Part shown: positions 20,737 to 30,169 of the stretch, piece after piece
Numbering within the stretch: position 1 is the first letter of the stretch
Layout: each line of letters starts with the position of its first letter
Source: Chara braunii
Taxonomy: Eukaryota; Streptophyta; Charophyceae; Charales; Characeae
Reading direction: 5' to 3'
Length of the DNA stretch: 39,424 nt
Assembly (NCBI GenBank): GCA_003427395.1
Contig: BFEA01000038.1
Location: 57,135 to 96,558, forward strand
Position numbers and translations under genes: made by a program
Notes under the pieces: generated by a model
The model's input: only the letters and a program-made list of their open reading frames with translations
Databases searched by the model: none
What the model was told of the DNA's origin: nothing

Positions 20737-23271
20737 TCATGAATGCTGTTTGCAACCCTTGGGTCCGAAATGCCCCTTTCCTTTCACTGCCTTGCGGCAG
20801 GCTGCACAGAAATACATCTGGCATGACCAGCACCTCAAGTGGTTGTTTGTGTCTACTTTGTAATTTCGTTGACCGCAGTTTGGACAATTCCGAACCTGCA
20901 TGGGATCAATATGTGCCTCCCCTATAGCCCCCTGTTGCGCCCACAATGCATTCGCAATTGCTCTACCACGCCTGGCATCCCGATCCCAGGCTTCAAGTTC
21001 GGGGGAGTCAAACAGTACGCACCCTCTCTCGAAGTGCTCATATCCGTCAATCTTCTTTCCACACCGATAGCAGAAGTAGCTACCGCAGTTGGTGCAAGTC
21101 ATCTTGTTGCAGCCCTCTTCCTTCACAATTGCCATTTTGCATGCGGGACATTTCATGGTGTCCTCCAGATACTTGAGGTTCAACTGCTCATTGACCAATG
21201 CTTCATATCTCATTAGCTGCTCCTCCGTTGCCTGCTTGCCTTTTGTCCGAGCCTGAAGTATCGCCAACCTGATCTCCGGAGTTAAGCAGTCACTTCCGGC
21301 ATGCCACGACCCCCTACAGAGACCACAGAAGCTGAAGAAGCACTTTTGGCACTGGGCCAGATGATCACTGGACTCCAGGCAAGCGACGTCACAACGAGGA
21401 CAATAGACCAAATCCTCCATGGCATCTAGTGTTCTCCGAAGCAAAATATCCTCCCATCTCCTGAAATGCTTCTCGTCTAGCAACTCCTTGACGATGGGAT
21501 AAGGCATTGGTTCCTTACAACCTGGGCAATGCAGCCTGGTGACAGTTCCCTCATTGACAAGCCCCGCAGTATACTGTCGCATGCATGCCCGACAATAGAA
21601 ATGAGCACATGGGAGCCTCAGGAAAGCTGTGCCTGGCTGTTCTTCATAACAGATAGCGCACAGATGCATTCCTCTTCGAAATGCGTCAAGCTTGCGTTCC
21701 TCATTATACTTCAAAAGCTTCAAAACTTTTTGTTCTAAGGTGCCCCCCTCTGCATTCGCCCGTTCATCCTTCTCCAACTTGGGGACATCATCCTCATGTG
21801 GACGCAACACAATAGCGTTTGTCAAACCCAGAAAAGAAAGGCTTTCTCGCTCAATCCATGAGACCCACTGGTACACAGTAACCTCCCCAACTGTCGCATT
21901 CCATATCGCGTCCAATTCCTTGCAAAGATGTGAGAGTTGCACATCATCCAGCCAACTGCAAGCGAGAGTGAAGGAAGGAGCACTCCTTGAGGGATAAGAT
22001 TCCGATAGCGTGCAGAATAGTCGCAATGGTGGTAGGTATTCCAATGGAAAACTTGGCCCATATGCCTTGGAAGAGGATGCTTCCGCTCTACAGGACCGTG
22101 TGCAACAACTGCCCGCTCCATTTCTCTCTTCCTCCTCAATTTGCCATGCCTTAGATGATGAAGATTCGACCATGCTACTACCTGAAGCATCAGCTGCCGG
22201 AATAATCAGCCTTTCAGTGCCTGTAATATTCCCGTCAATAGGAGTTGCGCGAGCTGGGACTTCATCCAATGCAGTTGAAGCCAATGGAGCGCTCTTTGAC
22301 GACGAAGTCTCCTCGATGGAAAGTTCTTTCAGTGCAAAAGGGATCAGTGTGGGAGGGCCAAGGAATTCTGTCACAAGACGAAAGGCTTCAGGTACTGCCA
22401 CATGGATCACCACCTCAAAACATTGTGCACCTCCATCATTGTCTTTCCTCATCACTGAAAAATCTTCTCCATAGATGGACTCCAGTACTACGATCTCATC
22501 TGCCTGATGTTGCTTGTTCATTTCCCATTCCATGCTGATTAGCGTCTCCTTCCCCTTTTCCTCAGTAGCTCTTGTCCCACACAGCACAGTCAAAGGCCCT
22601 TTACGGTCGATCATCTCGCCCTTCTCACCCCACCGTTTTTGTGGACCAGCCACTCCGTTTCCTGCTGCCTCCTCTGGAACAGTTACAACTGCTGAGCCTG
22701 ATGATTCCCGCTTCCACGTCGGTAGAGGACTCCCTGGAAGTCTTCCCCTTCCCTCCGACTGTGACGCACCCCTTGATTGGCCTGCTGTCAATCCCCTTGC
22801 TCCAGTAATTTCAAATGGACCAGACCTTTCAGCTGATTGATCTCCTCGTCCGACCACTGCAAATCCACCCTCTCGCTCAGCAGACCCCGCCGACCCGGAC
22901 AACGAACCTGTTCCTGCCACTTGTTCCGAGTGTCTCAACTCGTCCACTCCCAACGGTTCCGTGTGCCCGACTGGTCTCCCTGTTGATCCTGCAGGACCTG
23001 CTGGCTCGTCATTTCTCGACCTGCCTGTATTGTTTCCCTTGGGTAACCATACCGCACTCCCTTCACCAGGCCTCTCACTGCTCCTCCGGCTTCCCCGATG
23101 GTCAGCTGGATATCCCCACCGTAATCCATATGTCGCACCAAATCCATCCCCGATGTTGCTGGGAAGCTTACTGCTTTGAGAATCTTGACTCTCGCTGGAG
23201 CTCAGAACTCCCTCACCCACGCTCTGCATGCAGCTCCCCGATCCCCACGAACAACACAGAGAACCCGTCAC
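20737..23271 (-). CDS. RWD-RING-IBR-RING E3 ubiquitin ligase, RNF14-like
   Basis: An RBR ligase takes ubiquitin from an E2 at RING1 and forms a thioester on a RING2 cysteine before passing it to substrate. The 844-residue frame has no intron. Residues 1-246 are Ser/Gly/Arg/Glu-rich and probably disordered. An RWD domain runs from about 252 to 490, with the hallmark YPxxxP at 426-431 and a low-complexity insert of about 80 residues (321-405) inside it. RING1 (C538 to C585), IBR (C624 to C662) and RING2 (C708 to C751) follow, with catalytic C721 in GCNKMTC. The C-terminal tail has an extra zinc module (C796 to C825) and ends GPKGCKQHS, as in RNF14. All zinc ligands look present, so the gene is probably functional. 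Met247 or Met251, just before RWD, are alternative starts; the long N-terminus is the least certain part. Animal RNF14 acts on stalled translation factors, but that role is not shown for this protein. Confidence 0.93.
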   Translation of the reverse strand: MTGSLCCSWGSGSCMQSVGEGVLSSSESQDSQSSKLPSNIGDGFGATYGLRWGYPADHRGSRRSSERPGEGSAVWLPKGNNTGRSRNDEPAGPAGSTGRPVGHTEPLGVDELRHSEQVAGTGSLSGSAGSAEREGGFAVVGRGDQSAERSGPFEITGARGLTAGQSRGASQSEGRGRLPGSPLPTWKRESSGSAVVTVPEEAAGNGVAGPQKRWGEKGEMIDRKGPLTVLCGTRATEEKGKETLISMEWEMNKQHQADEIVVLESIYGEDFSVMRKDNDGGAQCFEVVIHVAVPEAFRLVTEFLGPPTLIPFALKELSIEETSSSKSAPLASTALDEVPARATPIDGNITGTERLIIPAADASGSSMVESSSSKAWQIEEEERNGAGSCCTRSCRAEASSSKAYGPSFPLEYLPPLRLFCTLSESYPSRSAPSFTLACSWLDDVQLSHLCKELDAIWNATVGEVTVYQWVSWIERESLSFLGLTNAIVLRPHEDDVPKLEKDERANAEGGTLEQKVLKLLKYNEERKLDAFRRGMHLCAICYEEQPGTAFLRLPCAHFYCRACMRQYTAGLVNEGTVTRLHCPGCKEPMPYPIVKELLDEKHFRRWEDILLRRTLDAMEDLVYCPRCDVACLESSDHLAQCQKCFFSFCGLCRGSWHAGSDCLTPEIRLAILQARTKGKQATEEQLMRYEALVNEQLNLKYLEDTMKCPACKMAIVKEEGCNKMTCTNCGSYFCYRCGKKIDGYEHFERGCVLFDSPELEAWDRDARRGRAIANALWAQQGAIGEAHIDPMQVRNCPNCGQRNYKVDTNNHLRCWSCQMYFCAACRKAVKGKGHFGPKGCKQHS

Positions 23272-23944
23272 ACTCCCATCCCTTCATCCGCTCTCACCTA
23301 GAGACATGCTAGTTGAAACCCTCTCTCTACAGGGCAAGTGGCTATGCCTTGGGCCCAGTATGGGTGGCAATATGGGTACTCCGATGGCCCCTTGGGCAGG
23401 GAAAAATGGAAAAAGGAAAGAAAAACAGAGAAATACCGAGGTATAGATGGGGCACCAAAATTGGGAAGGGCAATTGATAATACGATTGGAGAGCCCACAA
23501 TTCCACCCTTGCCCTTGACCGTTCCCTCTGTCCTTTCTTCTTCTTTCTTTTCTCTTTTCCTTTTTCACTCTTTTCTTTTTAGCACTTTTGCTTCCCCCCT
23601 TCTTCCTCGCTCGGTTCCTGTAAAGACCTGCCTAGTGCTGGATGCAAACACAGCGCAGATATAAAAACCACCCTTCCCCTTGCCTTCACAATCACTTAGA
23701 ACCTAAGGCATGCCGTGGCCCTGTCACGGTGGGTGAACAAGATCGGGACGGACAATGTGGTGGGGGAGAGGGAGAGCACTCGGTGGTGAGGGCAAAGGCA
23801 GAGCATACAACCCGGGACAAACGACAATATCATGAAGACAGCGTCTCCACCCTTATTCTAGGCATACACAGGGAGCATGGTGCCCCTCTCTTCATCTCTC
23901 TTCTTACAAAGCAAAAAAAAAGGGCACACTGCAGCACCGCTAGA
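23272..23944. other. Upstream region of the E3 ligase gene
   Basis: This should hold the 5' UTR and promoter of the minus-strand ligase. I find no clear TATA box or element. Pyrimidine-rich runs occur at 23530-23620 (plus strand). No coding frame with recognisable motifs. Confidence 0.35.
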
Positions 23945-24170
23945 TGGTACTATGTGGGCTGGGTAGTGTTATGTGGCATGCCTGATAATACGAGGGTTGG
24001 GTGAGACCATCTGGACTGGGTGGTCTGGCTGCAGGGTACTTTGTGGGGTGGGTCATACCTTTGTGGACTGGGCTGGGACGTACAGTGAGGGGTATGTCAG
24101 TGATGCCACATGGGCTGGGTGGTACAATGTCGGGTATGTGGGTCATGCTATGCAGGCAGGGCTGCGGCCC
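23945..24170. repeat. Degenerate GT-rich minisatellite
   Basis: Words such as TGGGCTGGGTRGT, GTATGTG and GTCATRC recur irregularly. The plus-strand frame reads as a Trp/Gly/Val-rich low-complexity peptide and is not a gene. Confidence 0.5.
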
Positions 24171-24419
24171 ACTTCCTGCTCACCAGAGAAAGGAGAACCA
24201 AAGACAGCTTGGCCCCAAGAGAGAGAGAAACCCAATGTACTTGATGTGTTAGAGGACCTTTCCACTGTGCACTTGAGTATTTTTTTTTTTTTTTAACAAG
24301 CGGCCGCTCACTGCTTCTTCGTGCATGGCACAAGGGAGAGCTGGGAGGAGGGGGAAAAGGGTGTTTGGGGGAAAAGGGTGTTTTTCTTTTTCATCTTAAT
24401 GCGGACTTCTCAACTCATG

Positions 24420-24420
<1 letters not shown>

Positions 24421-24481
<61 letters not shown>
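24421..24481. repeat. (CT)n microsatellite
   Basis: A pure CT dinucleotide run of about 60 bp. Confidence 0.97.
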
Positions 24482-24485
<4 letters not shown>

Positions 24486-24592
24486 CTCCCCAAACATTCA
24501 CACTCTGCACTTTGCTGCATACACATGACCTTCATCACACGCGGACTCCATCAAAGAGAGCTGTAGTATGATGACAACATGACTCATTGACT

Positions 24593-24594
<2 letters not shown>

Positions 24595-24649
<55 letters not shown>

Positions 24650-24650
24650 N

Positions 24651-24712
<62 letters not shown>

Positions 24713-24784
24713 TGTGTGTGTGTGTGTGTGCGCCCCCGCATGTGTGTGTGTGTGTGTGTGCGCCCCCGCGTGTGTGTGTGTGTT
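24595..24784. repeat. Compound (CT)n-(TG)n microsatellite
   Basis: CT run of about 115 bp with a single N, followed by TG runs interrupted by two copies of CGCCCCCGC. Open frames on both strands are artefacts. Confidence 0.97.
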
Positions 24785-24950
24785 GTCATATTCACTATAC
24801 ACTCAAAAAATGCATGACTCTGCCAGACTGTTTCATCGGAGTTTCACCGACCATCAGGTGTGTTGTCATATTCGCTATACAGTAGTATACACTCGAAAAA
24901 GGCATGACTGTGCCAGACTGTTTCATCGGACTTTCACGGACTCATCATGA
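24782..24950. repeat. 80-bp tandem duplication
   Basis: Two units start GTTGTCATATTC at 24782 and 24862; both carry GCATGACT, GCCAGACTGTTTCATCGGA and TTTCAC. The second has a small insertion (AGTAGTATA). Confidence 0.8.
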
Positions 24951-25168
24951 GGTTGAACCTCAACATTCTGCCCAGGATTCGTTTGACTGATGGATAAGGA
25001 CTCACCACATCGTGTGTGTGTGTGTCTGTGTGTGTGTCAATATCTTCAAATAAGGAAATCATGTGGGAGGGCTGCCTGAAAACGAAGGAAAAGCCCTGAG
25101 AGGGCAGAAGGCGAGACTATCTGGTGGTAAAGAGAGGAGTACTGAGGTGCGTAGAGGAGCAAGGCACC

Positions 25169-25500
25169 ATGCAGATCTTCATGAAAACCTTCACGGGTAC
25201 GACTATTACCCTTGAGATAGAGTCATCCGATACCATCAACAATGTGAAGATGAGGACTCAAGATAAGCAGGGTATCCCTCCCGATCACCAAGTTTGATTT
25301 TTGTGAGGAAGCAGTTTGAGGATGGATGCACTCTTGCGGATTATAACATCCAGGAGGAGTCAACTCTGCATCTTATGTTAAGGCTTCGCAGAGGAGCGAA
25401 CAAGAGAACAAAGGAGCCCTACAGGAAGCCGAAAAAGATAAAGCACAAGAAGACGAACGTCAAGGCTTCTACCTTGCAGCTCTATAAGGTTAGACGATAA
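25169..25500 (+). pseudogene. Ubiquitin-eS31 (RPS27A) fusion pseudogene, 5' part
   Basis: The intact family encodes ubiquitin fused to ribosomal protein eS31, later cleaved. From ATG 25169 the frame starts [20 protein letters not shown] and follows ubiquitin to about residue 41. A missing base near 25292 then gives a stop and shifts frame, and ubiquitin resumes ([20 protein letters not shown]). The normal end LRLRGG reads LRLRRG. The eS31 start follows, with KKIKHKK and LYKV. An extra A near 25491 shifts frame again and creates the stop at 25498-25500. ESSDTI is the plant/green-alga form. No intron is seen in this part, so it may be a processed copy. The Ty3/gypsy insertion starts 10 bp later; the missing C-terminus lies at 38905-39025. 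Confidence 0.92.
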
Positions 25501-25506
25501 AGGAAA

Positions 25507-25510
25507 GGTC
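25507..25510. repeat. Target-site duplication of the outer element, left copy
   Basis: GGTC here matches GGTC at 38905-38908. An A precedes both, so the duplication could be read as 5-bp AGGTC if the LTR end is trimmed by one base. Removing one copy restores continuity of the interrupted ribosomal gene. Confidence 0.85.
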
Positions 25511-26461
25511 TGAAACAGTTTTCACCTGTTACGGTGACAGATGCAGTACCCAGGGCTCGATCCGTAGACCTCCCCCATAACCCGTGTACAGTACCTGTTG
25601 ACCGGTGTGTTTTGAACACGCAACCTGTATCTCAAAAGTCGTCTGTTCGGCTGTTGTAAATATTGTGGTTGCCGGGGTTTGACCCGTAGGTCTGTGTCTT
25701 AGGAGGCTTAGCAGTAGCATAGGCCGTATCCGCTACAGTTCCGAAAGGTCAAGTCCACGACCTTCTGGAATCTATAGACTGGCCCTTCGTAGGTCCTAGG
25801 AGTCAGTCCGCGTCTGAGTCAGCAGAGGGCAGTCCTAGCACAGTCAACAAAGGGCAGTCTCAGTCCTACCTATCCTAGTCAGCGGTACTCAGTCCCAGGT
25901 CGCACTTTGTCAAGTCGGCAAGTACCATGTGGGTCTGTGTATTCCCCGGCCCCAGGTCCAAGGGCAGACCAGCGACAATCCGAAGTATAAATAAAGAGGC
26001 AGCGTCAAGTCATTCATTCATTCTGCCTGTGAACCGTGCGGAAGCTCGGTCGGGGCGTCTTGTGTACGAAGGTCTGCAGGTGCCCGAAGAAGAAGTGGGC
26101 TAAGAGGAGGAAGGCGTGGCCATAGACGCTAGTTAGTAGGAGGAAGAAGACGGCAGCCATAGCTGCCCGTAGGTTAGTGGTATGGAGTTAGTCCGTGTGT
26201 AGTGTATGTGAGTGTGCGGGTGTGCGGGACATCCAGGGTGATCCAGGAGTGCGTGCGTGTGAATAAGTTGCTGGTGGATACAGTTGATCGGGTGGCAATC
26301 TTTGTCTGGTGCACTGCACCATAGCCATCGAAGACAAGTTTGAATCCGAGCTGTGTTCCTGGCCACGTTTATCTCTGAGCTTTGTGTGGGCACTCTGCGC
26401 CGAGTTTGATCATCATCTGTTTGCAAGCATGCGGAGTAGGAAGAAGACAAGTCTGATTGCA
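25511..26461 (+). mobile_element. 5' LTR of the outer Ty3/gypsy element (copy C)
   Basis: 951 bp, TGAAACAG to TTGCA, matching the split 3' LTR end to end and the minus-strand copies A and B. It contains a TATA box (25986-25993) and, near its start, a B-box-like word GGCTCGATCC (25554-25563). Confidence 0.9.
25986..25993 (+). promoter_or_regulatory. TATA box of the LTR promoter
   Basis: TATAAATA, conserved at the same place in the 3' LTR (34205-34212) and in copy B (12775-12782, minus). Transcription would start about 30 bp downstream, near the conserved CATTCATTCATTC. Confidence 0.65.
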
Positions 26462-26462
26462 C

Positions 26463-26474
26463 TGGTATCGGAGC
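26463..26474 (+). promoter_or_regulatory. Primer-binding site, initiator tRNA-Met type
   Basis: TGGTATCGGAGC one base after the LTR end. One base differs from the common plant site TGGTATCAGAGC. Confidence 0.85.
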
Positions 26475-27071
26475 TGGTTCCCGCTGTCCCACTATCGAAG
26501 TGATCGCTGCCGTGTCGACATCGCAATCGCCCATCATTGTCGTCATCGTGAGACAGGGACGGTGCCTTCGTCATCGTCAGCAAGAAGGAGAGCGCCATCG
26601 TAGTCCAGCGCGCCGATAGGAGGCGGCGCCACATCACCATTTGCGCACTACTGCGCCGATAAACCGCCACGCGCTCCGCTGCCGCCGCGCACCAAGTTGC
26701 CATTGCGCGCACCCGCTGCTTATTGCGTGCCATCGCTAATTGTGCGCTATTCGGCCTTCCACATGCCCCGGTTCCCTGCGCACATGCTGCGCACCGCTGC
26801 CGCTCAAGCACTGCCCGTTAGCTAGCGCGCGTCTGCTGTTTCTGCGCGCGTGCTGCCCTTCGCGCGCGCCCCGTAGAAGTTCGCGCGCCCGTGTGTGTTG
26901 CCAGCAACTTGCCGCTTGCGCCTAAGAAGACCATTGGGCTGAGGGGGGAAGACTATCGCACAACAAAGAAGAAGATCGCCAGGATCGTTGCACCGTTGAA
27001 GAAGGACGTTGTGCAAAGCTGAAGAAGGGCAGCCATAACCGCCGAACCTGCAAGGGAGAAAACGACGACGA

Positions 27072-27134
<63 letters not shown>

Positions 27135-27146
27135 GAGAGACGACGA

Positions 27147-27204
<58 letters not shown>

Positions 27205-28187
27205 GTTGTGCAATTGAAGAAGAAGGTGGCGGCCATAGCCGCCGAGCTGGGAAATCAAGAAGAGGACAACAAAAGTAATGAAGGAGAAGCCAAAAGAGAG
27301 GAAGGAAGAAGGAGCGAGAGACGAAGAAGAAAGGGAGAATCCATAGCCAAAGTCGAGTGAAGAAGCAGACGAAGGGGAGAAATAGAGAGGTTGATGAGGG
27401 AGAAAAGTCGACGGTCATAGCCGGAGGTCGAAGAGTTGACCGACGAAGTTTGACCGGGCGTTGACCAAGTTGACCAAGACAGTTGACCGTGGGTGTTGAC
27501 CAAGGCATTGACCAAGCTGGAGTCGGTATAATCTCTTCAAACCTTGAGCCTGGCCCCTCGCCCTGTGGTTGTGCACTTACCCTTGGTACTTATTGAGTCA
27601 GTTTGTCTCTTCTTTCTGCATCGAGTCACTTTTGTCCAGGTGATAGGTTTTGTGTATGAGGTCTTAGAGTTGTGGTGACCAAACCTGCATGGGACTTAGT
27701 AGGGCTAAAGGCCATGTCTGACGACTGACACGTCCTGGGACAAGACCCCCAAGGACCGGTACAGACCGGCGGGCTGCTCAGTTTGGCATGGTAGGCCTGA
27801 ACTCCGAGTTGTAGCTGCGCATCCAACTGTCTTCAGAGGACTCTGCTGATCACGTCGTCCTAAATGTGGAGATAAAGAATTCCTGAGGAGTTATGGGGGA
27901 TCTTCTTAAATGCCTCCTGATCAGCAGTAGAGTCCTGTAGTGACAGCCTTAGAGTAGTATAGGCTAGACACCATAGTTGACAGGGTCTAATCCAGAGTGA
28001 AAGCCAGGTCGGATTGATCGCGGGTGCAAGGTGAACTCGGATCTGGAAAGTTTTGGTGACAGTGGTGGCCAAAGCTTCAGTCTTTCACTCTGTGGTCCTT
28101 TACAGAGTCTGTCAGTCAGTCAGTCAGTGGGTGGAAAAGTCTAAGTGGTGAGGAGCGGAGCTGTCACTTGGTCGTGCACCTATCACC
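26475..28187 (+). mobile_element. Long untranslated leader of the outer element
   Basis: About 1.7 kb between the primer site and gag. It holds a CpG/GCGC-rich stretch (about 26620-26920), two (GA)n tracts (27076-27128 and 27151-27199), a TTGACC cluster (27436-27513) and a short GTCA run (28105-28126). Copy A also has GA tracts in its leader. No protein frame is convincing; Ser/Leu and Arg/Glu frames over the GA tracts are artefacts. Confidence 0.7.
27436..27513 (+). promoter_or_regulatory. Cluster of seven TTGACC words (W-box-like)
   Basis: TTGACC starts at 27436, 27450, 27461, 27470, 27483, 27496 and 27508, every 9-14 bp. TTGAC(C/T) is the core recognised by plant WRKY transcription factors. 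Whether it is used is unknown; it could also be a decayed short tandem repeat. Confidence 0.55.
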
Positions 28188-30161
28188 ATGGTGGCCACTA
28201 GAACAGGAACTAGCACCACCCCCTATAGTAAGGCCCAAGAGGAGAAAGGTGTTGTGATCCTGAGGGAAAGAAAGGAGACGATGGAGAAATGAGAGTTGAT
28301 CAAGCAGGCGAAGATGTTGGCCCTGCTAGAAGAACAAGAGGCAAAGAAGAAACAAATGGAGGAAGAGCTAGAAAGATGGAAGGAGTAGGAGGAGAAGCTG
28401 GCCGCAGTCGAAGCAGAAGTAGAAGACGACGAAGAAGAAGAAGAGGTGGAGGTTCCCCTGCAGAGAACAACAAGAACTGAAGAGAGAGGGGAATCTAGTG
28501 GTGCGCGAGAGAGGGAAGCAAAAATGGAGAAGATGGTGACCGAGTGGGTGGCAAATTTGGCTCTGGGGAAGAGGAAGAAGCTATGTTAATTGTCCCTCAG
28601 GTAGAAAGGGAAGAGGTGGATCAGGAATTGCGAAGTGAGGCAGATCCCTTGCGCCGACAGACCAAGGAGGATGAAAAGATGTTGGAGTGGAAGTTGTGTC
28701 TCGCAAGGGAGAGAACGAGACGATTGGAGGCGGCAAAAAGGATGGAAGGAGAGTTGAAAGCAGCTGAAGAGCAGCAGCGGCAACTGGGAGCACAGACCGA
28801 TCTTCAAAGGAAAATAGAAATGCTATCCCAGAACGTGGACGTCATGTTGAGAGCCTAGCAAGAACAGTTGCACTATCTTAGGGGCCATGATATCGCCTTA
28901 CAGTCCATGCGCATGGGTTTCAAGGATTTCGCACGGGACGTGATGATGTGCGTTGCAAGCAAAATGCGTGTAGCTGTATAAGGCACAAAAAAGTTATGTA
29001 CGGGTGCCAAAGAAGGCGCCAAGCTAGCGGCCCCCAAAGAAGAGGAGGCACGACCACGAGCGCATTCAGGCCAAATTCCCTAAACCCTATGGTGGGAAGA
29101 ATGGAGAGGACTTTGATAATTGGGAAACCAATATCAAGTCCTACTTACACCTACAGGATATTGCGCCAGAGAACCATGTTCTCGTGGCCTTTCAGGCATT
29201 GAAGGAAGAAGCGGCTAACTTTCCTAGGTCCTTTGCACGTGCTGCCAAATGTGACAACGGTGTGGTCACATATTCTTTCATCACTAATTTAGTGAGTTTC
29301 TGTCTTCCCTCATGAACAATTTGCAGACGTCACTAGAGGTCTCAGACTCTCAGGGCGTCTGACAAACTACAAACAATCCACACGCGACAGTGGAGGAGTG
29401 CAATGGTACTCGAAGCCGTCATGGAACTCGTTGTTGTCCCTGGACATGGGGTCACTGAGACCCAACTTGTCCAATTGTTTTATCGTGCCATGCGCGAGAA
29501 TTTGCACGGACACTTCTTCACTAGAAAGCAGCAGCCTGACATCACTTACGACACAATCCGTCGTGAGGTTGTTGCATTTGAGGCCCAGTCCGCGCCAGTT
29601 ACCAATTTCTGGCACAAGGACCTTGCAAATGCCAACAAGTGGAAAGGTCGGACCATCACCAGCCAAGTCAAGGCTAAGGATAGCCTTATCCTCACGTTTG
29701 AAGAGGGTGGTCTAGAAGAGGTCCCTTACAGCGAGATCGAGTCCAGGTCAGACAGTGGTGTAGGCAAGGGGAGTACCTATGCTGTTGTCGCGGCCGAAGG
29801 GAGGTCGCATGGAAGAGGAGGCGGCCAAGGCCAAGGTGGCCAGGCCTCCGGTGGTCGAGGGCAGGGTGGCCAGGGGGTTGGCGACAGAGGAAACCACCAA
29901 GTGGGAGGCAGGGGTCAAGGTCCCCCGTCAAACCGCCCTTGTTCAAATTGGTCACCTCCCAAAACAGGTGGTTGGCACCTTGGTCGGCCTCAGGGCCGGT
30001 CCTGGGAAACGTTGGGCGTTGAAAAGGAAGACCAGCAGAAAAGGATAGATGGGTTCCAATGTGTCTTTTGCGGTGATCCTGGGCATATCATAAAATTTTG
30101 CCCAAAGTACAGAAGTGCCCGGCGAGCGGCTGCTGAGGCAGCAAAAGGCAACCGCCAGTAG
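28188..30161 (+). pseudogene. Ty3/gypsy gag, broken
   Basis: Gag packages the element RNA into particles. The frame starts at ATG 28188. The first part is charged and heptad-like, a probable coiled coil (28300-28850, rich in Glu/Lys/Arg), broken by in-frame stops near 28290 and 28386 and by a frame change near 28560. A capsid-like part follows around 29070-29290 (a segment like FDNWETNIKSYLHLQ). The last part (29403-30161) is continuous: Gly/Gln/Arg-rich linker, then a CCHC zinc knuckle CVFCGDPGHIIKFC (about 30060-30101). The knuckle is intact but the gene as a whole cannot be translated. Confidence 0.85.
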
Positions 30162-30169
30162 GGGTCACA

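Noticed and set aside
22010-23312. Plus-strand frames of up to 165 residues opposite the E3 ligase
   Set aside because: They are antisense shadows of the ligase coding sequence without motifs of their own.
24535-24885. Small Arg/Glu, Ser/Leu and Val/Cys-rich ORFs
   Set aside because: They are translations of CT and TG microsatellites.
26822-27508. 228-residue minus-strand frame
   Set aside because: It covers the GA tracts of the retrotransposon leader and reads mostly Ser-Leu; the strand is opposite to the element's genes.
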